A DNA stretch of 41,873 nucleotides from Fibrobacter sp. UBA4309 (GCF_002395745.1 NZ_DGUN01000071.1:1-41873); one strand, 5' to 3'. Shown: positions 14,492 through 22,903, counted from the stretch's first letter. The notes: generated by a model not told the origin, from the sequence alone. Made by a program: numbers and translations.

Positions 14492-16195
14492 TTATTTCAC
14501 ATCGCAGCCGGCGCTCGGATTTACCCAGCCCTCTTCCGGGGGTGCCTCGCCCGCCTTCCAGCAATGGAGCGTATCGAGCACGTCGCCTTCCTTGACCGTT
14601 GACCAGTCTTCCAGTTTCTTGATGTTGGTTTCGTTAGTGGTGTTGATTCGGCTCGAGTAATGATCGATCAAGTACTGCGGGCATTCCACTTCTTCGATGT
14701 AGTAGGTCGGATTGTCGGCAGCCATGTACCAGTCGGCAAACCAGTGGCAACCGCGCAAGAGGTTCGGGAGCCCGGCGTCAGCGAAAGCAGCATCGCACAT
14801 ATCCTTAACGCAGGTCTGGTAACAATCCAGGGAGCCCTCGGTGCCGCAGTTGGTGTTTTTCTGGCATTCCGTAAGGAACCCGCCAAAACCAGCACCCCAG
14901 TTAAAGCCGGCGCCCTTGTTCACCTGAGTAGAGAGCGCATCGAAGGCGCCCACGCCGCCACCCGGCACCATCAAGTCGAACTGGCCAGCAGGCAATTTGT
15001 CGTTACCCCCAGCGACATCCCCACCGATATTGGAGGCCATCACCACCAGGTGCTTACCCTTAAGTGCCTTATGGGTCGCCTTGGGCGGGTTGTTTTCCAT
15101 CTCGTTCGCGAAGTGGCCATCGTACTGCAAGTGATAGCACTTGCCGCACTTGCTATCGGCAGTGCCCGCAACGTATGCATAAGAAAGTGTATCGTTCACG
15201 GCAATCGGCGCCATATCCGTGCAGGTAAACACGCCTTTTTCCTTGACCTTGGTGCAAGCGCTGTTCGTGCCTTCGTAACCGAACCAGGACTTCGATACGT
15301 TGCCCAAGGTAAAGGTCGGGACTTCGACATCGTGGATGTTGCAGTTACGTGCAGTGCCAAAGGTGGAAAGATAGGCCTCATTGGAAGACATGCTTGCACG
15401 AGTCTTATCGTTCTCGCTTTCCGCATACCAGGAGCAGTGCGGCTTGCAGGCGTCCCAATAGCGGGTATTCCAGCCACGCTTTGCCGTAGCGCTAATGTCC
15501 TTGGTGTATTCGGCCGGAGGTGTACCGTAAGATTCAAGCGTCGGGAATCCGCTCGCATCGAGTTCCGGCTCCTTGCTGCTGGAGCTTTCGGGAACCACGT
15601 CGGCACTGGAGCCCAGAATCACCGAGCCGCTTGAAAGCATCACCGCGGCGCTAGAAGTCGGGTCGTTCGGATTCGCCGAAGAACCGGGATTCACCGCAGC
15701 GCTCGACATCGAATTGCCCACGCCCTGGCTATTGCCACCTACCGAAGAAAGCGGAGTACCGTCCAAAGCCGTATTGGCTTGACAGAACAGCTTTACGGCC
15801 ATGTTCATGTCAATCCAGATATCTATTTCACCATTGATCAGTTCATAGACATGCCCGACATTGAGCCCGTTCTCCTCTTCTTCATAGAAATAGTATGGGG
15901 CGACATTTCCGGCAGAATCGTAAACCGTGCCACGTCCTGTTCCCGATGTCGCCTCGTCAATGACCAGGTAATCGCCTTTTCCGAGATCTTCGATCCATCC
16001 CGGAGCGACCACCTTGTATTTTGCACAGCGGCTGTCTACGGCACCGTTATTGGAACCGTCAGACGACGGGACGGAATTACTCGAAAGATCGGTACCGTTA
16101 TTTGGTTGCGGAGCGTTACTCGCGTCATCGCCGCAAGCGCAAACCATGGCGACCGCACCGGCCGCAAGCATCAACTTGAACAGTTTACGTTTCAT
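14492..16195 (-). CDS. Secreted GH45 endoglucanase lipoprotein, copy 2
   Basis: A 567-aa cellulase. Lipoprotein signal MKRKLFKLMLAAGAVAMVCAC; GAGG lies 5 bases before the ATG. Residues about 45-130 form a small beta domain (KYKVVAPGWIEDLGKGDYLVI), then a long Ser-rich linker to about residue 215, then a GH45 domain. TRYWDACKPHCSW carries catalytic D248; D407 lies in QFDLMVPGGGVGAF, and D393 matches the third acidic site although a short insertion widens the gap to 14 residues. The first motif reads WDAC where copy 1 has WDCC, so one conserved cysteine is missing. The domain continues after the usual GH45 end with about 60 residues (INTTNETNIKKLEDWSTVKE). It is second in an operon, 9 bases after copy 3. 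Confidence 0.92.
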   Translation of the reverse strand: MKRKLFKLMLAAGAVAMVCACGDDASNAPQPNNGTDLSSNSVPSSDGSNNGAVDSRCAKYKVVAPGWIEDLGKGDYLVIDEATSGTGRGTVYDSAGNVAPYYFYEEEENGLNVGHVYELINGEIDIWIDMNMAVKLFCQANTALDGTPLSSVGGNSQGVGNSMSSAAVNPGSSANPNDPTSSAAVMLSSGSVILGSSADVVPESSSSKEPELDASGFPTLESYGTPPAEYTKDISATAKRGWNTRYWDACKPHCSWYAESENDKTRASMSSNEAYLSTFGTARNCNIHDVEVPTFTLGNVSKSWFGYEGTNSACTKVKEKGVFTCTDMAPIAVNDTLSYAYVAGTADSKCGKCYHLQYDGHFANEMENNPPKATHKALKGKHLVVMASNIGGDVAGGNDKLPAGQFDLMVPGGGVGAFDALSTQVNKGAGFNWGAGFGGFLTECQKNTNCGTEGSLDCYQTCVKDMCDAAFADAGLPNLLRGCHWFADWYMAADNPTYYIEEVECPQYLIDHYSSRINTTNETNIKKLEDWSTVKEGDVLDTLHCWKAGEAPPEEGWVNPSAGCDVK

Positions 16196-16204
16196 AGCAC
16201 CTCG

Positions 16205-17824
16205 TTACGGGTCACAACCAGGACCGCCATTGGGATCACGCGGATTAACGCCTTCCCTCCAACAATGGAGCGTGTCCAAAGCATCGCCCTTCTTGTACGT
16301 GGACCAATCGGCCTGCTGCTTATAGTTATTTTCCTTCGATGTGTTAATAGTCGTTGTATAATGATCTATCAAGTATTGCGGGCATTCCACTTCTTCCCAG
16401 TTGTAGGTCGGGTTGTCTGCGGCCATATACCATTCGGCAAACCAGTGGCAACCACGCAACAGGTTCGGCCAATCCTTGAACACTTCGTCACACTTCTTGA
16501 TGACGCACTGCTGGTAGGCTTCCACGGTGTTGTCCCAACCGAGGCTGCTCTGACATTCCGTAAGGAATCCGCCACCATTTGCACCGAGGCCGCTAGCAGG
16601 CACGCCAATCTGGGTAGAGAGCGCGTTAAATGCGCCCACGCCACCGCCCGGCACGAGCATGTCGTACTGGCCCGCTTCCACGTCGTAACCGATGTTCGAA
16701 GCCATCACAATCATGTGCTTGCCCTTGAGTGCCTTGTGGGTTTCCTTCACGTCATTCGCGTGGTTGCCGCCGTTGAACTGCAAGTGGAAACACTTGCCGC
16801 AACCGCCGCCGAACTGCGCGCCCGGAGCCGCAACGTAACCATAAGAAAGATTTTCTGTCACCTGAATCGGGGCCATGTCCGTACATGTGAACGAACCCGT
16901 TGCATCACCTTTCGTACATGCGCTCGGTGTACCTTCATAACCTAAATAGTATATGCTTACATTACTTGAAAGAACAAATGTTGGAATTTCCACATCATGC
17001 ACATTGCAGTTCCTTGCAGTCATTCTGCCGGCAATATATGCTTCTTCCGATGAAGCATCTACATTTTCACGAATGGAGCAGTGCGGCTTGCAAGCATCCC
17101 AGTAGCGGCTGCTCCAGCCCGTCTTTCCGTTGCTCAGAATATCCTTGGTGTATTCAGCCGGAGGATCGCCGTAAGATTCAAGAGTCGGGAAACCGTTCTC
17201 GTCGAGGTCCGGATCCTCGCTGCTGGAACTCTCGGGAACCACGTCGGCGCTAGAGCCCGGAACTACCGAGCCGCTGGAACCGGGATTCACCGCACCGCTC
17301 GAAGTCGGGTCACCCGAATCCGTTGACGAGCCTGGATTCACCGCAGTGCTGGAGCCGGGATTCACTGCCGCACTGGAACCAGGATTCACCGCACCGCTGG
17401 ATTCCACCGGCACCGAGGATTCGCTGCTCTTGATGACTTCGCCGGTATACGGGTCGATAGTCGCGTTCACGTCGCAACGCAACAACGTCTGCATCGAGGC
17501 CGAAACGACAAGTTCTTCCGGATCAAAAATACTGACAATATCGCCCTCGAGGGAATAGCGGTAACCCTCGAGCTTTTTTCCATCCTTGTCATAGACATCG
17601 CCTACACCGGCCGTCTGCAGGGAAGCCTCGTCCAAGACCCAGTACTCGCCTGCGGCCAAGTCGAGAATACGACCCGCATGGAACACGGTATACGGAGAAC
17701 AGGGATTCGACACCTGCGACGGAGTGACAACCGCATCGGAAGTCGAACCGGAATCGTCACCGCACGCACAGAAGGCCGCCATGACACCAGCGGCAGTCAC
17801 GTACTTGAATGTTGTTCTATTCAT
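16205..17824 (-). CDS. Secreted GH45 endoglucanase lipoprotein, copy 3
   Basis: A 539-aa cellulase, first gene of the GH45 operon. The start at 17824 is chosen because AAGGAG lies 5 bases upstream; the signal is TFKYVTAAGVMAAFCAC. It has the same plan as copy 2: a beta domain (SPYTVFHAGRILDLAAGEYWVL), a long linker, a GH45 domain, and the C-terminal extension (INTSKENNYKQQADWSTYKK). The linker contains repeated AVNPGSS units (about residues 145-200). Catalytic residues are D243 in SRYWDACKPHC and D388 in QYDMLVPGGGVGAF. It also lacks the cysteine after the first Asp. The similarity of copies 2 and 3 points to tandem duplication. Confidence 0.92.
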   Translation of the reverse strand: MNRTTFKYVTAAGVMAAFCACGDDSGSTSDAVVTPSQVSNPCSPYTVFHAGRILDLAAGEYWVLDEASLQTAGVGDVYDKDGKKLEGYRYSLEGDIVSIFDPEELVVSASMQTLLRCDVNATIDPYTGEVIKSSESSVPVESSGAVNPGSSAAVNPGSSTAVNPGSSTDSGDPTSSGAVNPGSSGSVVPGSSADVVPESSSSEDPDLDENGFPTLESYGDPPAEYTKDILSNGKTGWSSRYWDACKPHCSIRENVDASSEEAYIAGRMTARNCNVHDVEIPTFVLSSNVSIYYLGYEGTPSACTKGDATGSFTCTDMAPIQVTENLSYGYVAAPGAQFGGGCGKCFHLQFNGGNHANDVKETHKALKGKHMIVMASNIGYDVEAGQYDMLVPGGGVGAFNALSTQIGVPASGLGANGGGFLTECQSSLGWDNTVEAYQQCVIKKCDEVFKDWPNLLRGCHWFAEWYMAADNPTYNWEEVECPQYLIDHYTTTINTSKENNYKQQADWSTYKKGDALDTLHCWREGVNPRDPNGGPGCDP

Positions 17825-17894
17825 AATACTCCTTTTCATACGCATCTAAAAATATATTTATAGCGTCCGATTCGCACGCAAAAAAGGTTTTTGC

Positions 17895-17908
17895 AACATT
17901 ATAATGTT
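17895..17908. repeat. 14-bp perfect palindrome upstream of the GH45 operon
   Basis: AACATTATAATGTT lies 71 bases before the copy 3 start codon, in its promoter region. It could be a regulator site. Tandem TATAAATATATTTT sequence nearer the gene (about 17846-17862, minus strand) offers the promoter. Confidence 0.5.
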
Positions 17909-17954
17909 CCCAAACTGTGCGCCACCGTGCACAATCGCACACTTTTATGCAAAA

Positions 17955-17986
17955 AAAAAGGCTCCACTAACGTGGAAGCCTTTTTT
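17955..17986 (-). terminator. purM terminator
   Basis: AAAGGCTCCAC and GTGGAAGCCTTT form a stem (one bulge) with loop TAAC, with an A-run on the left so that minus-strand transcripts end in Us. Between it and the purM stop lie short inverted repeats (AGTTACTAGTAACT, GCCCTTCGGGC) of no clear role. Confidence 0.8.
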
Positions 17987-18047
17987 GAATTACTAGTTAC
18001 TTCGCCCTTCGGGCTAGTTACTAGTAACTGCCGCGTAGCGGCCCTCA

Positions 18048-19073
18048 CTAGTCGCGGAACTTCACCTGCTTGGTGCCGGCGACGACTTCGCCGATCTGCA
18101 CCCACTTCTCGCCCTTGGCTTCGAGATGGGCGACCACTTCGGCCTTGTCGGCCGGGTCGATGAAGATGAGCATGCCCATGCCCATGTTGAAGGTAGAGTA
18201 CATCTCGTCCTTCTCCACGGAACCGGCCTGCTGGATGAGCTTGAAGATCATCGGAGGATCCCACGTGGTGCGGTCGATAATCACGTCGACGTTGTCCGGG
18301 AGGATACGCGGGATGTTGCCCTGGTAGCCCGAACCCGTGATGTGGGCGAGGCCCTGGATAATCTTCTTGTTGCAGAGGTCGATAAGGCTCGGATAGTAGC
18401 TGCGGTGCGGCGTAGCGAGAGCCTCGCCGATTGTCTTGTCCATGCCGTCCACCAGAGTGTCGACCTTGTAGCCGGCGACGTCGAACAGCACCTTGCGGGC
18501 CAGAGAGTAGCCGTTAGTATGGAGGCCGGTAGAAGGCAGGCCGAGGATGATGGTGCCCGGCTTGATCTTCTTGCCGTCGATGATGTTTTCGCGTTCGACG
18601 ACACCCACGATCGTACCGGAAATGTCGTAGTCGCCCGGACCGTAGAAGCCCGGCATTTCAGCCGTTTCGCCGCCGATGAGCACGAGGTCGTTCTCGCGGC
18701 AAGCCTTGGCCATGCCGGCGACGAGCTTGTCCATCACGCCCGGTTCCAGGCGGCCCGTAGCCACGTAGTCCAAGAAGAACAGCGGACGCGCGCCCTGCAC
18801 CAGGATATCGTCACAGCAGTGGTTCACGATGTCCTGACCCGGCAGTTCGTGCGTGCCCATCTCGATATCGACCTTGAGCTTCGTGCCCACGCCGTCGACG
18901 GAGCTGACCAGCACCGGGTCCTTCATGCCCAGGTGGTTCAGCGTGAAGAGGCCGCCGAAGTTGCCGACGTCACCGAGGACGCCCTGATTGAATGTAGTAC
19001 GTACGGATTTCTTGACACCGACCATTGCTTCGTCGGCACGGGCCAAGGACACTCCTGCGTCTGCGTAATTCAT
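18048..19073 (-). CDS. purM: Phosphoribosylformylglycinamidine cyclo-ligase
   Basis: A 341-aa cytosolic enzyme of purine synthesis that closes the imidazole ring to give AIR, using ATP. Landmarks: NYADAGVSLARADEA at the N-terminus, SSVDGVGTKLKVD (family DGVGTK), NHCCDDILVQGARPLFFLDY, LIGGETAEMPGFY, TGLHTNGYSLAR and HITGSGYQGNIPRIL. Length is normal. AAAGGA lies 6 bases before the ATG. It follows the cNMP-binding gene by 39 bases and is probably cotranscribed with it, then ends at a terminator. Confidence 0.96.
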   Translation of the reverse strand: MNYADAGVSLARADEAMVGVKKSVRTTFNQGVLGDVGNFGGLFTLNHLGMKDPVLVSSVDGVGTKLKVDIEMGTHELPGQDIVNHCCDDILVQGARPLFFLDYVATGRLEPGVMDKLVAGMAKACRENDLVLIGGETAEMPGFYGPGDYDISGTIVGVVERENIIDGKKIKPGTIILGLPSTGLHTNGYSLARKVLFDVAGYKVDTLVDGMDKTIGEALATPHRSYYPSLIDLCNKKIIQGLAHITGSGYQGNIPRILPDNVDVIIDRTTWDPPMIFKLIQQAGSVEKDEMYSTFNMGMGMLIFIDPADKAEVVAHLEAKGEKWVQIGEVVAGTKQVKFRD

Positions 19074-19112
19074 CTTTTTTCCTTTGCCCTAAATCGGGCA
19101 CCTTGTTTAGCC

Positions 19113-19916
19113 CTACTTGCGGGCGCTTTGTTTTTCGTCAATATTTCTGAGCGCGTCCAGGATGAGGCTCGTGGTATCGGACATCTGGTTGATGTTCACG
19201 ATATCCGGCATCAAGTGGGAATCCAGCTTGAACAGCGAGTCATCACCCCAGGAGAGAATCTTTTCGAGGGCGTCCGGCCCCGCCAGTTTACCGCACTTGG
19301 CGCAGCAGATTCGGCCTTCCTGGAACGCCACAAAACCGGATTCCCCGTTGGATTCGCAAATCACGGTTCCCGTGAGGCGGCTCTTTTCCATAGTCTGGGC
19401 GAAATCGATAAAGGGCAGCACCTTGCCCGAAGCGAGCAACGACAGGCGCTGGAACTCGTCGAAGGCCTTGTTCTTCGCACGGAGGTTATCCGCCACCACC
19501 TTGTACAGGTAGACCATGATGTTCGGGTTCTTATCGAGGAACTTCACGAATTCCGCCTTCGGGATATGAAGCACGGTGCAGCCGTCCTCGGCGGCGATAA
19601 TGGTATTGCTGGTCGGTTCGTTACAGATAATGGACATTTCGGCGAAGCAAGCGCCGCTTTCCACGTAGGCAATGACACTGTAGTGGCCGTCGGGCAGGAT
19701 CTGGCCGCAAACCAGGGCGCGGCCGCTCTGCATCACGCAGAAAGACGTGCTTTCCGTACCGCCTTCAAGGATAATCTCGCCAGCGTCATATTCGCGGAGT
19801 TGCGCATTCAGCAACAAAAAGTCTGCACAATCCCTGGGCACTTGTTGCAAGAAAGGCACTTTGGCCTCGTAGCTCAGGGCAATCCATTCACCAATTCCAG
19901 CAGGAGTTTTCATCAT
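19113..19916 (-). CDS. Cyclic-nucleotide-binding domain plus DUF4388/PATAN protein
   Basis: A 267-aa cytoplasmic protein. Residues about 20-140 form a CRP-type beta-roll (LLNAQLREYDAGEIILEGGTESTSFCVMQSGRALVCG, SVIAYVESGACFAEMSIIC, CTVLHIPKAEFVKFLDKNP). Residues about 160-235 match the DUF4388/PATAN fold (SRLTGTVICESNGESGFVAFQEGRICCAKCGKLAGPDALEKILSW). There is no helix-turn-helix, so this is a sensor or adaptor rather than a CRP regulator. ATG at 19916 is followed by a second ATG. TATAAT (19930-19925) ends 8 bases before it and overlaps the end of the upstream gene, which stops at 19922. The ligand is unknown. Confidence 0.8.
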   Translation of the reverse strand: MMKTPAGIGEWIALSYEAKVPFLQQVPRDCADFLLLNAQLREYDAGEIILEGGTESTSFCVMQSGRALVCGQILPDGHYSVIAYVESGACFAEMSIICNEPTSNTIIAAEDGCTVLHIPKAEFVKFLDKNPNIMVYLYKVVADNLRAKNKAFDEFQRLSLLASGKVLPFIDFAQTMEKSRLTGTVICESNGESGFVAFQEGRICCAKCGKLAGPDALEKILSWGDDSLFKLDSHLMPDIVNINQMSDTTSLILDALRNIDEKQSARK

Positions 19917-19921
19917 AATAG

Positions 19922-21196
19922 CTAATTATAAATATTTCTATACCATTTGTAATGGGAAGTTTTCATTTTTTCGTCCGTAACGCCCCCAAACCCCGCGAAA
20001 ATGCATTCCCGCAAATTTCTGACCAGTTCCACCGGCCTCGTCACGGCGCTCTCGTAAAAGTCGTTCCCGCCGCCAGGCCCCTTTCGCCCGTCATTCTGGA
20101 TCACCCGCCTTTCGCGTAGCGCCCTCAAGTTCCCGACCCTCGGTTCTGCAGCCAGGATTTCCTCGGCTGACCCGAACGCCCCCGGGTTCACCCACACGTC
20201 GGCGCTGTCCGCCAGCAACATCACCTCTTCCAGCGAAAGCCTCATCTCGCGGGTCGTATCGCTTTCCCACAGGTAGCACCCGCCCGCGCCGCGAATCAGC
20301 TGAGCCGTATAGCTCCTGCCGCCCGGGGCATACCACACGCCCCCGTAGGCCATCCCGGCGATTACCCGAGGGCAGGGGGAAGCCTCCCCCCCGCTCCTGC
20401 CGCCCGCGGCATCCGCTACCCCCTCTGCGGGGGACACCTCCCCCGCAACGCCCCCGTTTTTAGACGAAAGACGAAAGACGAAAGACGAAAGGTAGTCTGT
20501 CTTAGTTTGTTCGTAAATAGAGTCCGCAAGCGTTTCCTTGCCGAAAATCATTCCGAACAACTTAATCCACTCCATCTTGGCGAGCGGGTGGTCTTCTTGC
20601 CATTCCGACGACACCAGCAGGGGAATCCCGAGCGTCAGCAGGCGTTCGTAGTCGTCGAAACTGCCTCCGGTAGCAAAAGTCATGAGCAGGTCGGGCTTGA
20701 GCGCGACCACCTTTTCCAGCGAAATCGAAGGGCCGTTCCCGACCTCAGCAATGCCGCCCGACTCCACCTTCGCGTACAGCGAGCTGTCCACGACGTACTT
20801 GCCCTCGCCCACCGCCACAATGCGGTCCTCGGCGCCGAGCCGCACCATGAACCCGATCTGGGCCGACGACAGCACCACTACCCGCCTGAAAGGCTCCTTC
20901 ACCACGACGCGGCGCACCAGGGTGTCGCGACCCACGATCGACCGCACCTCGACAACACCATCGCCGCAGGCATGCCCCAGGCGGAACATCCGGCTGTACT
21001 GCAGCGAGTCCCAGGCCACCGAATCGGCACAGGAAGGCCCGGCATTCTTCCGCCCGACCTCCCGGGAACTGCCGTCACCGCACCCCGCCGAAAAAACGCA
21101 AAAAAAGCAACCCAGGGCCGCCAAAACGGAAAAACGGGCAAACCGCCACCCCAGGAACGGGCTAAAAAAAGCACGTAAAGTGTTGATTTTTAACAT
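19922..21196 (-). CDS. Periplasmic metal-chelate/cobalamin-type binding lipoprotein
   Basis: A 424-aa ABC-transporter binding protein of the BtuF/FepB/FhuD type. The signal is lipoprotein-like (FSVLAALGCFFCVFSAGC). Landmarks: RRVVVLSSAQIGFMVRLGAEDRIVAVGEGKY, SISLEKVVALKPDLLMTF, LLTLGIPLLVSSEW, SYTAQLIRGAGGCYLW, SLEEVMLLADSADVWVNPG. A start at 21220 is also possible, since TATGTT ends 6 bases before it. The frame contains a low-complexity insert (about 250-285) encoded by a 7-bp tandem repeat and a Gly/Ala/Glu-rich stretch. No permease or ATPase gene is next to it. Ligand cannot be told from sequence. Confidence 0.82.
   Translation of the reverse strand: MLKINTLRAFFSPFLGWRFARFSVLAALGCFFCVFSAGCGDGSSREVGRKNAGPSCADSVAWDSLQYSRMFRLGHACGDGVVEVRSIVGRDTLVRRVVVKEPFRRVVVLSSAQIGFMVRLGAEDRIVAVGEGKYVVDSSLYAKVESGGIAEVGNGPSISLEKVVALKPDLLMTFATGGSFDDYERLLTLGIPLLVSSEWQEDHPLAKMEWIKLFGMIFGKETLADSIYEQTKTDYLSSFVFRLSSKNGGVAGEVSPAEGVADAAGGRSGGEASPCPRVIAGMAYGGVWYAPGGRSYTAQLIRGAGGCYLWESDTTREMRLSLEEVMLLADSADVWVNPGAFGSAEEILAAEPRVGNLRALRERRVIQNDGRKGPGGGNDFYESAVTRPVELVRNLRECIFAGFGGVTDEKMKTSHYKWYRNIYN
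20463..20490. repeat. Four perfect 7-bp tandem repeats inside the binding-protein gene
   Basis: GACGAAA is repeated four times without change. Because 7 is not a multiple of 3, gain or loss of one unit would shift the reading frame of the gene at 19922-21196. Confidence 0.95.
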
Positions 21197-21272
21197 CTTA
21201 TGAATTTTTTCCCTGCACATATCCAAAACATAATGTATTTTATACACAGATTTTGCCCTAATTGGAGTCTTT

Positions 21273-22124
21273 ATGAAGACAAAAATAACTTACCTCGTCG
21301 CCCTGGCGTGCGCCCTCATGTTCGCGTCCACCGCCTCGGCCGATACGGAAGAAGGATTCTACGAAAAGAACCACATCCGTGGATTCATTTCTATCGGCGG
21401 CGATTACCGCGGCATGTTCAAGGAATTCCGCAACTACGTGAACCAGGTCGCCCTCAGTAACGGCGTCCATGCTGTCGAAGACGGCGATTCCACCGAATTG
21501 TACGCCGGAAACATCAAGTACTCCAAGTTTGACGACTACTACATGGGACTCCACGTGAACATCGGTGCCCAGTACAAGCAGTTCCTCACCTGGTTCGACA
21601 TCAACTTCATGCCCACCCAGATATCCAAGCGTCCGAGCTCCACGTACACGGCCGTTTCCGATAGCGGCGTAGGCATCAAGTTCCCGCTCTACGACATCCG
21701 CTGGTTCTGCTACGGCGCCGACTGGATGTTCGGCTGGAAGCTCCTCGGCGAAAACTCGGTCATCAACCTGATTCCCGCAGTCGGCTTCGGCTTCAACCTC
21801 ATCAACTTCCACTTCGCCTCGAACTTCGACCTGGAAAACGAGGACGGATCCTACAGCAGGCTCCGCGACCGCTACTACAGCACCCTCGCCAGCACGTTCA
21901 ACTCGGAACTCGAAATCCGCCTTGAACTCGGCCAGTTCGGCATCGGCCTCTACGGCGGCTACCGCGCCGTACGCTACAACGAACTCAACGTCGAAGGCGA
22001 CAAGCTCGAAACCGCGTTCGGCAAGTACGATACGGACAACATCGGCGACACCTGGTTCGTCGGTCTGCGCCTTACCTGGACATTCCTGAGCGACTGGCAA
22101 GAAAAGCAGAACAACAAGTTGTAG
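21273..22124 (+). CDS. Outer-membrane beta-barrel protein, unknown function
   Basis: A 283-aa protein. MKTKITYLVALACALMFASTASAD is a signal peptide (cleavage after ASA). The mature part is made of alternating amphipathic strands (YMGLHVNIGAQYKQFLTWFDINFMP, VINLIPAVGFGFNLINFHFAS, LEIRLELGQFGIGLYGGYRAV, DTWFVGLRLTWTFL), a membrane barrel. It ends with a short charged tail (SDWQEKQNNKL). GGAG lies 7 bases before the ATG. Its stop codon overlaps the first copy of a 29-bp repeat. Confidence 0.78.
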   Translation: MKTKITYLVALACALMFASTASADTEEGFYEKNHIRGFISIGGDYRGMFKEFRNYVNQVALSNGVHAVEDGDSTELYAGNIKYSKFDDYYMGLHVNIGAQYKQFLTWFDINFMPTQISKRPSSTYTAVSDSGVGIKFPLYDIRWFCYGADWMFGWKLLGENSVINLIPAVGFGFNLINFHFASNFDLENEDGSYSRLRDRYYSTLASTFNSELEIRLELGQFGIGLYGGYRAVRYNELNVEGDKLETAFGKYDTDNIGDTWFVGLRLTWTFLSDWQEKQNNKL

Positions 22125-22245
22125 ACCGCTCGTGCTAGAATCCCTATAACAAGTACTGGGCTGGCACTCGCTCTCGCAATCACGCCTCGTTAATACGAGG
22201 CGTTTGTTGCTCACGGAGACCGCTCGTGCTAGAATCCCTATAACA
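22123..22245. repeat. 29-bp direct repeat flanking a small hairpin
   Basis: The same 29 bases (starting AGACCGCTCG and ending CCCTATAACA) occur at 22123-22151 and 22217-22245, 94 bases apart. Between them CGCCTCG and CGAGGCG form a perfect 7-bp hairpin at about 22183-22202 followed by TTTGTT. It resembles a dispersed intergenic element; the ending GAATCCCTATAAC recalls GAATCTAGAACC near 41748. Confidence 0.8.
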
Positions 22246-22257
22246 TTTCTTATAAAG

Positions 22258-22288
22258 AAAAGCCCCGTTTGACGGGGCTCTTTTTTTA
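22258..22288. terminator. Bidirectional terminator between convergent genes
   Basis: AGCCCCGT pairs with ACGGGGCT across TTG, with AAAA before and TTTTTTT after. Confidence 0.85.
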
Positions 22289-22903
22289 TCGGAGGAACAG
22301 CCCTACACGGCCGTCGGACACGGGCGGGTACTTGTTTGCGACCTGCTCCATGGCCACATAGTAGTCGCACGATTCGCGGAGTCCGGAATCCGTCTTCCAG
22401 CTGACCCAGCGGTCCGCTTTCGGATAAGTGAAGTTCCAGCCCAGCACCAGCGTACGCACCCCTACCGTCCGCAGCCTCTCCGGGAAAAGCGAGTACTGCC
22501 CCTGCGTGCTGAAAAGCACCGCGACATCCATACGGTCGAAAGAAGCGAACGTCAGCGCATCCTCTATCAGCGACATGTTTGGGGTATAGCGGTCCTTGCC
22601 GTAGCTCTCGGCATAGTGCACGTTGAACCCCACATGGTGCAGCTCGCGTTCCAGGCCCTTCAGCCCGTAGTCGGTGCACAGGTCGCGGGGTTTCTTGTAC
22701 GGGTGGTAATAATGGCATTCCAGGGTACAGAAGGAGCTCTTCGGGGAAAACAACCGGAGCGCCTCGTGGCGGGCCCAGCTCCTGAGGCCGCGGAAATCGA
22801 CACGCGTATGGTAGGGGTGAAAATACCGGTAGTACTCGTTCACTTTCTTGAGCGTAAAGCCGTCGACAAAAAAGGCTATACGCAAGGGCTTCTTTTCGGG
22901 CAT
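22286..22903 (-). CDS. NYN-domain (DUF88/LabA-like) protein with altered acidic site
   Basis: A 205-aa cytosolic protein. LRIAFFVDGFTLKKV near residue 8 is the first strand and loop of the NYN/PIN-like nuclease fold with its first Asp (FVDG). SLIEDALTFASFDRMDVAVLFST at about 110-134 corresponds to the central helix and strand, and RLRTVGVRTLVLGW to the last strand. Where active members have a DGDF-type motif, this one reads TQGQY (about 133-137), so metal-binding acids are missing and nuclease activity is doubtful. AAGGAG lies 7 bases before the ATG. It follows the TPR gene by 84 bases on the same strand. Confidence 0.75.
   Translation of the reverse strand: MPEKKPLRIAFFVDGFTLKKVNEYYRYFHPYHTRVDFRGLRSWARHEALRLFSPKSSFCTLECHYYHPYKKPRDLCTDYGLKGLERELHHVGFNVHYAESYGKDRYTPNMSLIEDALTFASFDRMDVAVLFSTQGQYSLFPERLRTVGVRTLVLGWNFTYPKADRWVSWKTDSGLRESCDYYVAMEQVANKYPPVSDGRVGLFLR

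Noticed and set aside
18126..19925. 599-aa plus-strand frame opposite purM and the cNMP gene
   Set aside because: It spans two recognised genes and the gap between them and has shadow-like composition.
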